From positions 744,001 through 808,000 of the forward strand of contig NZ_SNXZ01000001.1 of assembly GCF_004362825.1 (NCBI RefSeq): a stretch of DNA of 64,000 bases. Direction: 5' to 3'. The position numbers and the translations under genes are program-made. The first letter of the stretch is position 1. Every line of letters begins with the position of its first letter. Below are positions 1 to 9,663 of the stretch, piece after piece. The notes below the pieces were generated by a model. That model had not been told where the DNA came from. It worked only from the letters and a program-made list of their open reading frames with translations, and ran no database searches. Origin of the DNA: Labedaea rhizosphaerae. Lineage in GTDB: Bacteria > Actinomycetota > Actinomycetes > Mycobacteriales > Pseudonocardiaceae.

Positions 1-1070
1 GTCCGCTCGCCGATCGGCCGATGGCTGGTCTCGGTGGCGGCCCGGCGGCTCGGCGGCTGCTCCGCGACCGTTGGATACCCGCCCGTCTCGGCAGCGGCTC
101 GGCGACCGGGTGCCTGCTCGGCGACCGCACCGCGGCTGGGCGGCTGCTCTGCGACCCCTCGATAGCCACCTGTCTCGGCAGCGGCTCGGCGACCCGGTGC
201 CTGCTCGGCAACCGCACCACGGTTGGGGGTCGGCTCCGCGACCGGCTCCACGCGCCGGCTCGGCGGCTCGGCCTCCGCGGTCCGGCGGCCCGGCACGCGC
301 GCGCCGGGCCTCGCCTGTGCATCCCGTGCCTGGGGGCGCTCGGCGTCGATGGTCTTGGGGAGGTCATCAGGGCGGCCAACGGCCTGGGCACCGGCGAACC
401 AGCGCTCCGAGCCCTCGTTGACGTACGACGACCGGGACGGCTCGGGCCGGCGCGGCTCCGGCCGTTTGGGTGCCTGCCGAGCGGGCTGGCGGGCGACGTG
501 CACCCGCTCGATCAGCTCGGTTTCGCGCTCGGACTGGGCGGCGGTGATCCGGCGGATCCCGCTCTGCCGCACGGTGAGTGGCCGGGAGTCGGTGAGGGGC
601 TGCGAACTGTCGGTCAGCGAGCGCATCCGCGTGGACTCGGCGTGCAGTGCGACGCGTTCCACGAGCACCTCGCCGCCGAGGAGGACTTCCAGGCTTTGAC
701 GCAGTGCGGAGACTTCCTGGCGCAAGGCGGCCATGTCGTCGTGGGAGCCGCGCTCGCTCTTGCGGCGCGCCTCGGCCTCCACCTCGAGTTCGAACTCGCG
801 GCGAGCCGCGACCTCGCGTTCCAGCTCCAGCTCGTAGACGGCCTGGCGGTCGGCCATCTCGTCCTCGCGGTCGGCGACCTGCCTGCGGAACTTGGCGGCG
901 ACGAACGCGCCGACCAGTGCGGCCCACAACGCCGCCACGATGCCGAGGCGTAACCACTTGACGTCGTCGGCGAGGATGAGCAGCGCGGTCGCACCGACGG
1001 CTAACAGCAACGCAGCGACGAGCAGCACACGTCCGGTTTGTGTGCTTTCGGGCCCTTCGGCGTCACGCAT
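1..1070 (-). CDS. DUF6779-like membrane protein, cut by the left edge
   Basis: The reading frame opens at the ATG at 1070 and runs without a stop off the left edge, so the C-terminus is missing. Seen: an N-terminal hydrophobic stretch (about residues 14-55, two possible membrane segments), then a charged probable coiled coil rich in Glu/Arg (about 60-130), then a long Pro/Arg/Ala-rich, probably disordered tail. The tail ends in a 29-residue tandem repeat (87 bp period, positions about 1-200) with the module RRAAAETGGY. The layout and the position downstream of DUF3180 and folK match the DUF6779 family of Pseudonocardiaceae (Rv3604c-like slot). Function is unknown. The family call rests on layout and neighbourhood, not on a catalytic motif. 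Confidence 0.75.
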   Translation of the reverse strand, partial: MRDAEGPESTQTGRVLLVAALLLAVGATALLILADDVKWLRLGIVAALWAALVGAFVAAKFRRQVADREDEMADRQAVYELELEREVAARREFELEVEAEARRKSERGSHDDMAALRQEVSALRQSLEVLLGGEVLVERVALHAESTRMRSLTDSSQPLTDSRPLTVRQSGIRRITAAQSERETELIERVHVARQPARQAPKRPEPRRPEPSRSSYVNEGSERWFAGAQAVGRPDDLPKTIDAERPQARDAQARPGARVPGRRTAEAEPPSRRVEPVAEPTPNRGAVAEQAPGRRAAAETGGYRGVAEQPPSRGAVAEQAPGRRAAAETGGYPTVAEQPPSRRAATETSHRPIGER

Positions 1071-1116
1071 GGCCTCTACCGTACCTGGCAGTAACTCAAA
1101 CGAGACCAGGTCGGTA

Positions 1117-1587
1117 TCAAAGTTTTTGATCTATTTCCCGGCGGCCTTGATCATCGGGGTCGTGCGGGGTGCGGCAGCAGTACTCGAGCCACAGCGCCGC
1201 ACCGGTCAAACCCGCTGAACAAACGACTCCCGCGATCGCGGACGGTAGGTCATCGGCCGCCGCGGCGATCTGACCGCGTTCGGGCACCAGGTAGACCACG
1301 GCCGCCAGCCAGGCACCGAACATCAGCGCGCCAAGGATCGAGGATGCCTTCGCCAGCGCCACGGCGCGCGCGTACGTGAGCGGCTGGACCACGCGGGTCC
1401 CGCTGCGCACGCGGGCGCGGAGCGGAAAACCGAGCAGCAGTTCGACGATCGCGAGCACGCCGAGCATGAGCGCGGCGAAGATCGGCAACGGCGGGAGTTC
1501 GCCGTAGAACGCGCGCAACGCCAGGTAGATCGCGACGGCCGCGACCGCGGCGATGGCGATGAGGTCGCGCGGCCTGGTGGCGGTCAT
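1117..1587 (-). CDS. DUF3180 family membrane protein
   Basis: 156 residues starting at the ATG at 1587, which overlaps the folK stop by four bases (ATGA), implying translational coupling. Four hydrophobic segments are visible: about residues 8-25, 33-52, 78-100 and 117-140. A short charged tail follows. Size, topology and the slot directly behind folK match DUF3180, a conserved actinobacterial membrane protein (Rv3605c position). No enzyme motif is visible and the role is unknown. A much longer reading frame extends upstream inside folK but is only a shadow. The C-terminal part carries a SAGLTGAA stretch whose DNA resembles the window's palindromic repeat with one mismatch in the core; I treat this as chance. 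Confidence 0.85.
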   Translation of the reverse strand: MTATRPRDLIAIAAVAAVAIYLALRAFYGELPPLPIFAALMLGVLAIVELLLGFPLRARVRSGTRVVQPLTYARAVALAKASSILGALMFGAWLAAVVYLVPERGQIAAAADDLPSAIAGVVCSAGLTGAALWLEYCCRTPHDPDDQGRREIDQKL

Positions 1588-2078
1588 CCGGCGCCGTCCA
1601 GCGTGAGGTCGTCGCGGCGGTGCACGCCCGCGGTGTCGAGTTTGGCGAGAAGATCTTGTGCGCGGCCGTGCCCCGGCAGGACGGCGTTCGGGTCGATGTC
1701 GAGCCACGGGATGAGCACGGTGGCGCGGTCCGGGGTGCCGGGGTGCGGGAGGGTCAGCACAGGGTCGTCGCTGCGGACGTCGTCGACGGTGACTACGTCG
1801 ACGTCGAGGGTGCGGGGGCCCCAGCGTTGTTCGCGGACGCGGCCGGCGGCGTGCTCGAGTTGCTGGGCTTTGCGCAGCCATGCCCAGTGATCAGCGGTTT
1901 CGTCCTCGGCGATGAGCACGGCATTGAGGAAGTCGGGTTGGTCTTCGACGCCCCAAGGTGCCGTTTCGTAGACCGGCGAGACGGCTTTGAGTTGATCCCT
2001 GAGGCCGTCGACCGCCGATTGCAGGTAGGCGAGCCGGTCGCCGAGGTTGGAGCCGAGGGACAGGACGGCGCGGCTCAT
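1584..2078 (-). CDS. folK: HPPK: 2-amino-4-hydroxy-6-hydroxymethyldihydropteridine diphosphokinase
   Basis: 164 residues. FolK transfers pyrophosphate from ATP to 6-hydroxymethyl-7,8-dihydropterin in folate synthesis. Seen: the N-terminal SLGSNLGDR motif (residues about 7-15), [17 protein letters not shown] (the substrate-loop region) and the family signature [12 protein letters not shown] at about residues 85-97, with the Asp pair that binds magnesium. The length is normal for the family. The ATG at 2078 overlaps the folB stop by four bases and the gene itself overlaps DUF3180 by four, so folB, folK and DUF3180 are read as one coupled unit. Confidence 0.96.
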   Translation of the reverse strand: MSRAVLSLGSNLGDRLAYLQSAVDGLRDQLKAVSPVYETAPWGVEDQPDFLNAVLIAEDETADHWAWLRKAQQLEHAAGRVREQRWGPRTLDVDVVTVDDVRSDDPVLTLPHPGTPDRATVLIPWLDIDPNAVLPGHGRAQDLLAKLDTAGVHRRDDLTLDGAG

Positions 2079-2455
2079 GGCCGGCCCCTTTTTCGCGACC
2101 TGCGGACGGTGACGGCGACGTCGGCGAAGGTCAACGGGATGGGCGCGCTCGGCTTGTGGACGGTGACCTCGACGGCGTGGACGCGGTCGTCGGTCATCTC
2201 GCCTTCGGCGATCTCGGCGGCGACGGTTTCGATGAGGTCGCGCGGCTCACCGCTGACGATGTCGGCGACGCGCTGGGCGAGTTCGCCGTAGTGGAGGGTC
2301 TGGGTGAGGTCGTCGGTCTCGGCGGCCTTGTTCAAGTCGATCCAGACGGTGACGTCGACGACGAAGTCCTGCCCGTCGCGTCGCTCGTGGTCGAACACCC
2401 CGTGATGCCCACGCACCCGCAGCCCGGTCAACGTGATGCGGTCGGTCACGAGCAT
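2075..2455 (-). CDS. folB: dihydroneopterin aldolase
   Basis: 126 residues. FolB converts 7,8-dihydroneopterin to 6-hydroxymethyl-dihydropterin, the substrate of the adjacent FolK. Seen: the start [20 protein letters not shown], the conserved GxHGVFxxER region, YGELAQRV and the C-terminal [11 protein letters not shown] segment with the conserved catalytic Lys. The ATG at 2455 is chosen because a strong ribosome site (AGGTGGAGG) sits a few bases upstream and the family starts here. The frame stays open upstream to 2710, but that part only translates the palindromic repeat array. folB is therefore separated from folP by about 460 bp of repeats, which may carry its promoter or attenuate read-through from folEP. 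Confidence 0.95.
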   Translation of the reverse strand: MLVTDRITLTGLRVRGHHGVFDHERRDGQDFVVDVTVWIDLNKAAETDDLTQTLHYGELAQRVADIVSGEPRDLIETVAAEIAEGEMTDDRVHAVEVTVHKPSAPIPLTFADVAVTVRRSRKRGRP

Positions 2456-2516
2456 CGGCCTCCACCTGGCACAACCTGCACGAACCCCATCGAGCCTACC
2501 GAAACTCACCCCACCC

Positions 2517-2930
2517 GGGATCAAGCCCGCTGAATCCCAAACCCCCAGGTCAGCCCCACGTCGGGAATTAGCCCGCTGAACTCCCTTCACATTCGACCGC
2601 CCCCTCCGGGAACAAGCCCGCTGAACCCTTCTCACGTTCCCGGCGCCAGCGAGCTCTTCGCGCACGCCTACGCGCGCGGTTCGTGAATAAGCCCGCTGAA
2701 CCTTCTTCACGTTCCTTGCACCTGTGACACCCCCTGCTCAGGCCTCAAGCGTGGTCGGTGAACAAGCCCGCTGAACCCTCTTCACGTTCCCCGGCGCCAG
2801 CGAGTCCCCGTTGGGCAGGGCTCGGGTGTGAGTCGTGAATAAGCCCGCTGAACTCTGTTCGCGTTTCGCGGGGTCAGCGAGTCTCTGTTGGCAGGTCGCG
2901 GAGGGGTCGGGGAATTAGCCCGCTGAACTC
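2517..2930. repeat. Palindromic repeat array A, between folP and folB
   Basis: Seven copies of the window's palindromic repeat, read here on the plus strand as AAGCCCGCTGAA. Copies: 2517-2538, 2563-2585, 2608-2628, 2683-2702, 2758-2778, 2835-2853 and 2909-2930. Spacing between cores is 46, 44, 76, 74, 78 and 75 bp. The later copies are parts of a longer unit that also repeats a CTTCACGTTCC...CGCCAGCGAG flank, so the array looks like tandem duplication of a roughly 75 bp unit. The last copy overlaps the 3' end of folP and supplies its TAA stop. No gene is seen in the 459 bp between folB and folP. Confidence 0.9.
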
Positions 2931-3769
2931 GGGCGGGGTGGGGTTAGGGCGGTCACCACGGCCAGGGCGTCGAGGGTTCGTTGGACGTCGTGGACGCGGA
3001 CGCCCCACGCGCCGGCCGCGGCGATCAGGGCGGACAGGACCGCGGTGGCTTCCTCGCGGCCTTCGGGTGGGCGGGCCGTGCCGTCGGGGGCGGCGAGCAA
3101 GCTGCCCAGAAAACGTTTGCGGGACGCGCCGACCAGGAGGGGGAAGCCCAGGGCGAGCAGGGCGTCGAGGCGACGGAGCAGGGCCCAGTTGTGTTCGGCG
3201 TTCTTGGCGAAGCCGAGGCCCGGGTCCAGGACGATCGCCTCGGCACGCACGCCGGCAGCCAACGCGTCGGCGACGCGCTTGCCGAGTTCGTCGCAGACCT
3301 CGGCCACCACGTCCTGGTACCTGGCGAGGGTGTTCATCTCCCGGCTGTGGCCACGCCAGTGCATCAAGATCCACGGGACGTCGGCCGCCGCGGCGACGCG
3401 GGCCATGTCCGGGTCGGCGAGGCCGCCGGACACGTCGTTGATGATCGTCGCCCCTGCGGTGAGAGCCGCTTCGGCGACCTGGGCACGGGTCGTGTCGACG
3501 CTGGTGCGGACGCCCGCCTCGGTGAGACGCGCGATCACCGGACGCACCCGCGCGGTCTCGACGTCGGCGTCGATCCGCTCGGCCCCGGGGCGAGTGGACT
3601 CGCCGCCGACGTCGATCAGGTCCGCACCGGCCTGCCACATCTCGATGCCGTGCGCGACGGCGTCGTCGACATCCAGGTAGCGGCCGCCGTCGGAGAACGA
3701 GTCGGGCGTCACGTTCAGGACGCCGACCACGGCACACCGCCCCGGCGCGGGCAGCAGCCGGTGCGTCAT
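2915..3769 (-). CDS. folP: dihydropteroate synthase
   Basis: 284 residues. FolP condenses 6-hydroxymethyl-dihydropterin pyrophosphate with p-aminobenzoate (the sulfonamide target). Seen: [14 protein letters not shown] near residue 16 (first DHPS signature), [14 protein letters not shown] (second signature), [16 protein letters not shown] and GASRKRFLG, which carry the pterin and pAba ligands. The ATG at 3769 overlaps the folE stop by four bases. The final codons and the TAA stop lie inside a copy of the palindromic repeat: the last four residues SSAG are read from the repeat core. The C-terminal tail therefore appears to be truncated or rewritten by the repeat. All catalytic motifs are upstream and intact. 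Confidence 0.96.
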   Translation of the reverse strand: MTHRLLPAPGRCAVVGVLNVTPDSFSDGGRYLDVDDAVAHGIEMWQAGADLIDVGGESTRPGAERIDADVETARVRPVIARLTEAGVRTSVDTTRAQVAEAALTAGATIINDVSGGLADPDMARVAAAADVPWILMHWRGHSREMNTLARYQDVVAEVCDELGKRVADALAAGVRAEAIVLDPGLGFAKNAEHNWALLRRLDALLALGFPLLVGASRKRFLGSLLAAPDGTARPPEGREEATAVLSALIAAAGAWGVRVHDVQRTLDALAVVTALTPPRPSSAG

Positions 3770-4377
3770 CGGGTCCGGCCCTTGATGAGGTCCAACGCCT
3801 CCGCCCGCGACGACGACGAATCCTTGAGCAGGCCCCGCACCGCGGACGTCGTCGTGCGGGCGCCGGGCTTGCGGATCCCCCGCATCGCCATGCACAGGTG
3901 CTCCGCCTCGATGACCACGATCGCGCCGCGTGGGGCGAGCTTGCGCATCAAGGCGTCGGCGACCTGGGAGGTCAGCCGCTCCTGTACCTGCGGTCGCTTG
4001 GCGTACAGGTCGACCAGGCGCGCGAGCTTGGACAGGCCGGTGACCTTGCCCTTCTCGTTCGGGATGTAGCCGACGTGCGCCACGCCGTGGAACGGCACCA
4101 GGTGGTGCTCGCAGCTGGAGAACATCGGGATGTCGGTGACCAGGACGAGCTCCTCGTGGCTCTCGTCGAAGGTCTTCGACAGCACTTCGTCGGGGTCGGT
4201 GTACAGCCCGGCGAACATCTCCCGGTACGCCCGCGCCACCCGCGCGGGCGTCTCCAGGAGTCCTTCGCGGTTCGGGTCCTCACCGCACGCGATGAGCAGT
4301 TCCCGGATCGCCCGTTCGGCCCGTTCCTGGTCGAAGACCCGGGCCTGTTGTGTCACGCCGTCGAGCGTTCCCGTCAC
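3766..4377 (-). CDS. folE: GTP cyclohydrolase I
   Basis: 203 residues. FolE opens GTP to dihydroneopterin triphosphate, the first step of folate synthesis, and is the first gene of this folate operon. Seen: [14 protein letters not shown] with the zinc-binding Cys/His set (residues about 85-98), [19 protein letters not shown] and the second conserved Cys in [11 protein letters not shown]. Length is typical of the actinobacterial enzyme. The GTG at 4377 is chosen because GGAGGTGA lies just upstream. It follows ftsH by 46 bp on the same strand and overlaps folP by four bases. Confidence 0.97.
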   Translation of the reverse strand: MTGTLDGVTQQARVFDQERAERAIRELLIACGEDPNREGLLETPARVARAYREMFAGLYTDPDEVLSKTFDESHEELVLVTDIPMFSSCEHHLVPFHGVAHVGYIPNEKGKVTGLSKLARLVDLYAKRPQVQERLTSQVADALMRKLAPRGAIVVIEAEHLCMAMRGIRKPGARTTTSAVRGLLKDSSSSRAEALDLIKGRTR

Positions 4378-4423
4378 GGCTCACCTCCGATTACCGGGAT
4401 GGCCGTGGTCAGCGAGCACCTTC

Positions 4424-6769
4424 CTACTCGGTGCCGCCGGGCCGCCCCTCGTCCGATTCTGAACCGTTGGACCGGTTGCCGCGCTGCTCGGTGTGGCCTG
4501 TCTCATGGGATGGATTCCACTCGCGCGGCTGCCAGTCCTGCTGGCGCGACGGCGTCGTGGCCGGCGTCCACCCGGGCGGGGCACCGTAGTACGGCGGCCG
4601 GCCCTGACGGTTCGGACCGCCGGACTCACCGCTGGAGTAGCCGGTCTGGCCGTATCCGTTCGGGCCCGCGCCGTTGCTGCCGGGCGGCGACGGCTGGGTG
4701 TGCGGCGGACCGCCGGGCAAGTCACCCCCACCGGGCACCGCGGCGACCGGAGTCGGATCGGGCTCGAGCTGGTCGGCCGGCGGCCACGGCTCACCGTTCT
4801 CCTTGGCCACCTCGGCGCGGGTCTTGATCGGCGGCTTGTCCGACGGCGTGCGCTCACCGAAGTCGTTGAACGCGGTGATCCGCGGCCGCTTCTGGACCTT
4901 GGAGAAGATCCGCTCCAAGTCCTTGCGCTGCAACGTTTCCTTGTCCAACAGCTCCAGCACGAGGTCGTCGAGCACGTCGCGGTAGGTGTTCAGCACGTCC
5001 CACGCCTCGGTGTGCGCGGCCTCGATGAGCTTGCGCACCTCCTCGTCGATCTCGTGCGCGACCTCGAGCGAGTAGTCCGGCGCGTGGCCCATCGACCGGC
5101 CGAGGAACGGGTCGCCCTGCTCCTGGCCGTACTTGACCGCGCCGAGCCGGGCACTCATGCCGTACTCGGTCACCATCGCCTTGGCGATCTTGGTGGCCTG
5201 CTCGATGTCCGAGGACGCACCAGTGGTCGGCTCGTGGAACACCAGCTCCTCGGCCGAACGCCCGCCGAGCGCGAACACCAGGCGCGCGATCATCTCCGAG
5301 CGGGTCATGAGCTGCTTGTCGTCCTCGGGGACGACGAGCGCGTGCCCGCCGGTCCGGCCGCGCGGCAGGATCGTCAGCTTGTACACCGGCTCGATGTCCG
5401 GCATCGCCCACGCGGCGAGGGCGTGGCCGCCCTCGTGGTAGGCGGTGATCTTCTTCTCCTTCTCGGAGATGATCCGGCTGCGCCGGGCCGGGCCGCCGAT
5501 CGTCCGGTCGACCGACTCCTCCAGGGCGGCGCTGTCGATCACCGTGCCGTTCTGGCGGGCGGTGAGCAGGGCGGCCTCGTTGATCACGTTGGCCAGGTCG
5601 GCACCGGACATGCCCACGGTGCGCTTGGCCAGGCCGTCGAGGTCGGCGTCGGGCGCGAGCGGCTTGCCCTTGGAGTGGACCTGCAGGATCTTCTTGCGGC
5701 CCGTCAGGTCGGGCGCGGACACCGGGATCTGCCGGTCGAAGCGGCCGGGACGCAGCAGCGCGGGGTCGAGGATGTCGGGCCGGTTCGTGGCCGCGATCAG
5801 GATGATGCCGCCGCGGGCGTCGAACCCGTCCATCTCGACGAGCAGCTGGTTCAGGGTCTGCTCGCGCTCGTCGTGGCCACCGCCGAGGCCGGCGCCGCGC
5901 TGGCGGCCGACCGCGTCGATCTCGTCGACGAAGATGATGCAGGGCGCGTTCTGCTTGGCCTGCTCGAACAGGTCGCGCACGCGGGAGGCACCGACACCGA
6001 CGAACATCTCGACGAAGTCGGAACCGGAGATCGTGTAGAACGGCACGCCCGCCTCGCCCGCGACCGCACGCGCGAGCAGCGTCTTACCGGTACCGGGAGG
6101 GCCGTAGAGCAGCACGCCCTTGGGGATCTTCGCGCCGAGGGCCTGGTAGCGGCCGGGGTTCTGCAGGAAGTCCTTGATCTCGTACAGCTCTTCGACGGCC
6201 TCGTCCGCGCCCGCCACGTCGGCGAACGTCGTCTTGGGCATGTCCTTGTTGAGCTGCTTGGCCCGGGACTTGCCGAAGTTGAGGACGCGGTTCCCGCCAC
6301 CCTGCGCGTTGTTCATCATCCACATCAGCAGCAGGAGCAGCAGGCCGAGCGGGATGATGTAGAACAGCGCCTGGGTGAGCACCGACTCCTGGGTGACCTT
6401 GGTGTCGAAGTCGGCGATCGCGGGCAGCGGCTTCTTGTTCGCCATGATGTACGGCGAACCGTCGGGGTTCTGGCCCAGCAGCAGCTTGTAGACGTCGTCG
6501 GTCGACTGGGCCGGGAACGACGTGATGAGCTGGCTGGTCTGGGTGCCGTCCTGGTCGATCGGCTGGGTCAGGTCCAGCTTGAGCTGCTGTTCCTTGTCCT
6601 CCAGCGTCGCCTTCTTGACGTGGCCGCCTTGGATCTGCGCGATCGCCTTCGCAGTCGGCACCTGGGTGTAGCCACGGGTGTCGTCGGTGATGAAGGTGAT
6701 GCCGAGGTACAGCAGCAACACCGCCAGAATCCAGACCAGCGGGTTGCGTAGCAGGCGCTTGCGGTCCAT
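4424..6769 (-). CDS. ftsH: ATP-dependent zinc metalloprotease FtsH
   Basis: 781 residues from the ATG at 6769 ([13 protein letters not shown]). FtsH is a hexameric membrane AAA+ protease that degrades misassembled and short-lived membrane and cytosolic proteins. Seen: a membrane segment at about 8-27, an extracytoplasmic domain, a second membrane segment at about 110-132, Walker A GPPGTGKT near 219, Walker [12 protein letters not shown], an SRH region [20 protein letters not shown] and the zinc site HEGGH near 443. The C-terminal tail beyond about residue 610 is unusually long (roughly 170 residues), rich in Pro, Gly, Asn and Gln, and probably disordered. An in-frame extension of 36 residues upstream is possible but does not fit the family start. 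Confidence 0.97.
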   Translation of the reverse strand: MDRKRLLRNPLVWILAVLLLYLGITFITDDTRGYTQVPTAKAIAQIQGGHVKKATLEDKEQQLKLDLTQPIDQDGTQTSQLITSFPAQSTDDVYKLLLGQNPDGSPYIMANKKPLPAIADFDTKVTQESVLTQALFYIIPLGLLLLLLMWMMNNAQGGGNRVLNFGKSRAKQLNKDMPKTTFADVAGADEAVEELYEIKDFLQNPGRYQALGAKIPKGVLLYGPPGTGKTLLARAVAGEAGVPFYTISGSDFVEMFVGVGASRVRDLFEQAKQNAPCIIFVDEIDAVGRQRGAGLGGGHDEREQTLNQLLVEMDGFDARGGIILIAATNRPDILDPALLRPGRFDRQIPVSAPDLTGRKKILQVHSKGKPLAPDADLDGLAKRTVGMSGADLANVINEAALLTARQNGTVIDSAALEESVDRTIGGPARRSRIISEKEKKITAYHEGGHALAAWAMPDIEPVYKLTILPRGRTGGHALVVPEDDKQLMTRSEMIARLVFALGGRSAEELVFHEPTTGASSDIEQATKIAKAMVTEYGMSARLGAVKYGQEQGDPFLGRSMGHAPDYSLEVAHEIDEEVRKLIEAAHTEAWDVLNTYRDVLDDLVLELLDKETLQRKDLERIFSKVQKRPRITAFNDFGERTPSDKPPIKTRAEVAKENGEPWPPADQLEPDPTPVAAVPGGGDLPGGPPHTQPSPPGSNGAGPNGYGQTGYSSGESGGPNRQGRPPYYGAPPGWTPATTPSRQQDWQPREWNPSHETGHTEQRGNRSNGSESDEGRPGGTE

Positions 6770-6950
6770 TAACTTACGGCCTAGGGCGGCCTCGACCCTC
6801 CCTGACTTGCATGTCGGGCAACAGCGTCCCACTGCCCGGCCGGAGTACCCGGTCCGACCAGGGTACCGCCCGTCCAAGCATCGCCACTGCGCGAAGTGTC
6901 AGCGGGCGCTTCCGCAGGATCCAACGTCCTCGTGCCGGGTGGAGTTCCCG

Positions 6951-7715
6951 TCAGCCCGCCGCGAGCCGCTGCACATCGGCGGTCATCTCGCCGAGTTGGT
7001 GGCGGATCATGGCGGCGTCGGCGGGCGCGATGGTGCGCCAGCCGGCCCGCACGTAGCTGATGTACCGGCCGCTGGCCTTGTCGCTCCAGGTCAGCACCGG
7101 TGTCCGCACCATGGTGCCGTGCAACGGGTCACGGGCGCTGACCGCGAACTCGCCGTAGCGCACGTTGGGTTCGGCCAGTAAACGGTAAGCGATCTCACGG
7201 CTGTGCTGCTCGGACTCGGAGGCGGCACGGCGGCGCACGGCGCCGATCGTGAACTCGCCGACGGGCAGCGACACCGACGTCTCGGTACCCCGGCGCTCGG
7301 CGGGCAGCATCGCGACGAGTTCGCCGGCCATCGCGTCGGCGCGGACCTGGCGCAACTCGATGCCCTGGTCGTTCTGCACGACGACGACCGCGTTGTCGCC
7401 GATGCGCCCGGCCCAGGCGGCGACGGCCTGCTCGGTGCCGTCCTCGGGCAGGAACAGCGAGTCGATCGCCGTGTCGGGGCGGGCGAGCACCGTCAGCAGG
7501 TCCTCCAGCTCGGCGTCGAGCCGGCCGGTCATGCTGACCAGGTGACGCGCGGCGAGTGCCGTCATCGTGTCCCGGCGCAGCATCGACCGGTGGCCCTCGG
7601 TCTCGCCGTGTTGCTTGAGCGTCAGCGGGAACGGCAGGTCGGCCGCGCCCAGCGCCTCCCAGAGGAAGTCCAGCTCGATCGGGGTGAAGAACTGGGACTC
7701 GAGCACGCGGGTCAT
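6951..7715 (-). CDS. EspG-family type VII secretion chaperone (copy 1)
   Basis: 254 residues. EspG proteins are cytosolic chaperones that bind the tip of PPE proteins and deliver them to the ESX (type VII) secretion ATPase. Seen: the N-terminal block FFTPIELDFLWEALG, central GTEQAVAAWAGR, FTIGAVRRRA and the C-terminal block SGRYISYVRAGWRTIAPAD, shared with the second copy at 11231-11914. The ATG at 7715 overlaps the stop of the PPE-like gene by four bases, so chaperone and cargo are translationally coupled. Family assignment is from overall motif layout and context. Confidence 0.85.
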   Translation of the reverse strand: MTRVLESQFFTPIELDFLWEALGAADLPFPLTLKQHGETEGHRSMLRRDTMTALAARHLVSMTGRLDAELEDLLTVLARPDTAIDSLFLPEDGTEQAVAAWAGRIGDNAVVVVQNDQGIELRQVRADAMAGELVAMLPAERRGTETSVSLPVGEFTIGAVRRRAASESEQHSREIAYRLLAEPNVRYGEFAVSARDPLHGTMVRTPVLTWSDKASGRYISYVRAGWRTIAPADAAMIRHQLGEMTADVQRLAAG

Positions 7716-9085
7716 TCCCCACCAATCACGGGCGGCGCGGTCATCTGGTCGGTGTCGAAGACGGCGTCCGGGTCGGGCTCGACCAGGTACGACGGGCGCT
7801 CGTGCTCTTCGTCTTCCTCGTCCTTGGCGCCGTGGCCACCGCCGATGACGCCACGGCCACCCATGCCGGCACCGCCCGCGCCACGACCGCCGCGCCCGAA
7901 GGCCTCTTCGGCAGCCATGCCACCGGCCAGGCCACGCGCACCAGCGCCGCGGCCGCCTTCGGCTCCCATGCCACCGCGCGCACCGGCGCCACCTTCACCG
8001 GCCCCCGCGCCTCCGGCCGCGTTGCCGTTGAAGTTGCCGAAGCTGCCGCCGAACCCGCCGGAGCCGGCGCTCGGACCCGCGGGGTGCGGGGTGCCGCCGA
8101 CCGGGCCGGAGCCGAGGCCGGGCGCGGTGCTGACGGGCGACGGCGAGCCGGTGAAACCCGAGGTCGAGGTGCCCGCCACCGGCGTGCCGAACGTCGGGAT
8201 GTCGTTGTTGTTGTTCGGGTCGTTGGGGTCGGCGGCCCCCGCCTGCGGCGAGCCCGAGGTGGGGACGCCGGTCGACGTGCCCTGGTAGGGGTTGTGCACG
8301 TCGCCGGTCTTGCGGCTCTGCACCGACGCGCCGTCGACGCTGGAGGTGCCGCCGCCGCCCCCGCTCTTGATCGTCTCCGGCGGTTTGACGAACACCGGCA
8401 TCTGCTTGTCGGCGGCCGCCATCGCGTTGGTGTATTCGGTCAGGAAGCGGACCTGCTCGGCCTTGTTGGCGTTGGCCTTGCCGGTCTCGGCGTTGATGTC
8501 GATCGGCGTGCCGCCGTTGGCGTCGACTTCTTTGTTGTGCTGCAACGCTTTCGTCGCGTCGAACTCCATCGGCGGTGGAAGCCGCTGCACTTCGGACGCG
8601 GCAACGGACTGCTGCGACAGAGAGGTGCCCATGAGCTGAGCGGACTGACCCATCTGGCCGGAGTGACTGGCGAGGGGCTGGATGGAGCCACGCGCGGTGG
8701 AAGCTGCCTTGCCTTCCCACGCGGCGTCGAGGGTCGCCAGTGCGTCGTTGAGCTCGTTGGCCGCTTTGGCCAGTGCGTTGCCGTGCTGGGTGAACGCGCG
8801 ACCGAGCCCGTCGGCGATGCCGGGCTCGTTCTGCTCGGTCGCCGCCTTGTAGAGGCTGGTCTGGTCCATCCCGTTCCAGAACGGCGGGTCGACGACCGCG
8901 CGGTCGTCGATCTCCACATGGCCCTTCAGCGCGGCGGCCTGCTGCTGGGCGTACTGCGCCTGCAGCTCAGATTGGGACGCCCGAACGCGGTCCTCCTGGG
9001 GCATGTGGTTGCTTGCCCGTTTGACGTTCGTTGCCTCGTCGCCCGAGTACTGCTGCTGGTCGTCGTAGTGCTGTCCGTCCGGCAC
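7712..9085 (-). CDS. PPE-like type VII secretion substrate with Gly-rich tail
   Basis: 457 residues from the GTG at 9085, chosen because GGGGGAG precedes it and it leaves an 8 bp gap to the lipoprotein gene; an upstream extension would run into that gene. Seen: a helical N-terminal half (about 30-230) with DPPFWNGMDQTSLYKAA and AAWEGKAAST, a WxG-type turn typical of ESX substrates, then a Gly/Pro/Ser/Ala-rich low-complexity tail (about 270-430) with GGRGAG-like runs, and an acidic end. This is the architecture of PPE-domain proteins of Pseudonocardiaceae. It is coupled to the EspG-like chaperone by an ATGA overlap. The exported role is unknown. Confidence 0.8.
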   Translation of the reverse strand: MPDGQHYDDQQQYSGDEATNVKRASNHMPQEDRVRASQSELQAQYAQQQAAALKGHVEIDDRAVVDPPFWNGMDQTSLYKAATEQNEPGIADGLGRAFTQHGNALAKAANELNDALATLDAAWEGKAASTARGSIQPLASHSGQMGQSAQLMGTSLSQQSVAASEVQRLPPPMEFDATKALQHNKEVDANGGTPIDINAETGKANANKAEQVRFLTEYTNAMAAADKQMPVFVKPPETIKSGGGGGTSSVDGASVQSRKTGDVHNPYQGTSTGVPTSGSPQAGAADPNDPNNNNDIPTFGTPVAGTSTSGFTGSPSPVSTAPGLGSGPVGGTPHPAGPSAGSGGFGGSFGNFNGNAAGGAGAGEGGAGARGGMGAEGGRGAGARGLAGGMAAEEAFGRGGRGAGGAGMGGRGVIGGGHGAKDEEDEEHERPSYLVEPDPDAVFDTDQMTAPPVIGGE

Positions 9086-9093
9086 GGCTCCCC

Positions 9094-9660
9094 CTACTTC
9101 ACCTTCGAAAGGACAATGGCGGCCATTTCCTTGGCCACCTTGCAACGGTCATATTTACCTTGGCCACCGGTGAGGACACTGACGCCGGCTATCAAGTTGG
9201 AATGGTCGTTCAGATCAAAGCCGACCTGGCAGAAGCCGCCGCTGGTCTTGTCGTCGGACTGCACTCCAGGCGTGTTGCCGATCCGGATCTGGGTTTTGGT
9301 GATCCCGGGACCGGTCTTCAGATCGGCCACGACACCGTCATCACGGAAACCGAGGATCAAGGAGTTCGCGGCCGTCCACGTGCAGATCGGTTTCTTGGTT
9401 TCCACGTTCATGCTCGGCTCACCCTCCTCCGAGCCCCCGAGTTGCGTCGCCTCGGCGCTGGACAACAGCTCGCAGAGCTCGTCCTGCGAGAAGTCCGTCT
9501 TGCCTTTCATCCCCGAATCGGTGGTGGTCGGCGGCGCGACACTGGTGGTGGTTGCGTTCGGCAGCGTGGGCGAACTGGTCGCTTGTCCAGCCGTTGACTC
9601 GCTGCACGCCGCGCACGCTGCCGCGACGGCCACCAAGGAGATCGCGATACGTAGACGCAT
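9094..9660 (-). CDS. DUF3558-type lipoprotein
   Basis: 188 residues. An N-terminal signal of about 18 residues ends in an AAACAAC stretch that can serve as a lipobox, followed by a Ser/Thr/Pro-rich linker and a globular domain. The domain has CELLSSAEATQLGG, CTW and GGFCQVGF, with the paired Cys pattern of DUF3558 lipoproteins that are common beside ESX genes in Pseudonocardiaceae. It is probably anchored to the outer face of the membrane. It sits between the PPE-like gene (8 bp away) and the small ESX substrate (3 bp away), so it belongs to the same transcript. Function unknown. Confidence 0.8.
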   Translation of the reverse strand: MRLRIAISLVAVAAACAACSESTAGQATSSPTLPNATTTSVAPPTTTDSGMKGKTDFSQDELCELLSSAEATQLGGSEEGEPSMNVETKKPICTWTAANSLILGFRDDGVVADLKTGPGITKTQIRIGNTPGVQSDDKTSGGFCQVGFDLNDHSNLIAGVSVLTGGQGKYDRCKVAKEMAAIVLSKVK

Positions 9661-9663
9661 GAG

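Noticed and set aside
1205-1225. Near-match AAACCCGCTGAA in the DUF3180 gene
   Set aside because: A single one-mismatch core without arms is expected by chance at this GC content and window size.
2456-2710. N-terminal extension of folB to 2710
   Set aside because: The extension is the translated repeat array; a strong ribosome site and the family start support the ATG at 2455.
4493-6751. Long plus-strand frame opposite ftsH
   Set aside because: Antisense shadow caused by GC-rich codon bias; composition is Arg/Leu/Val/Asp-rich with no domain.
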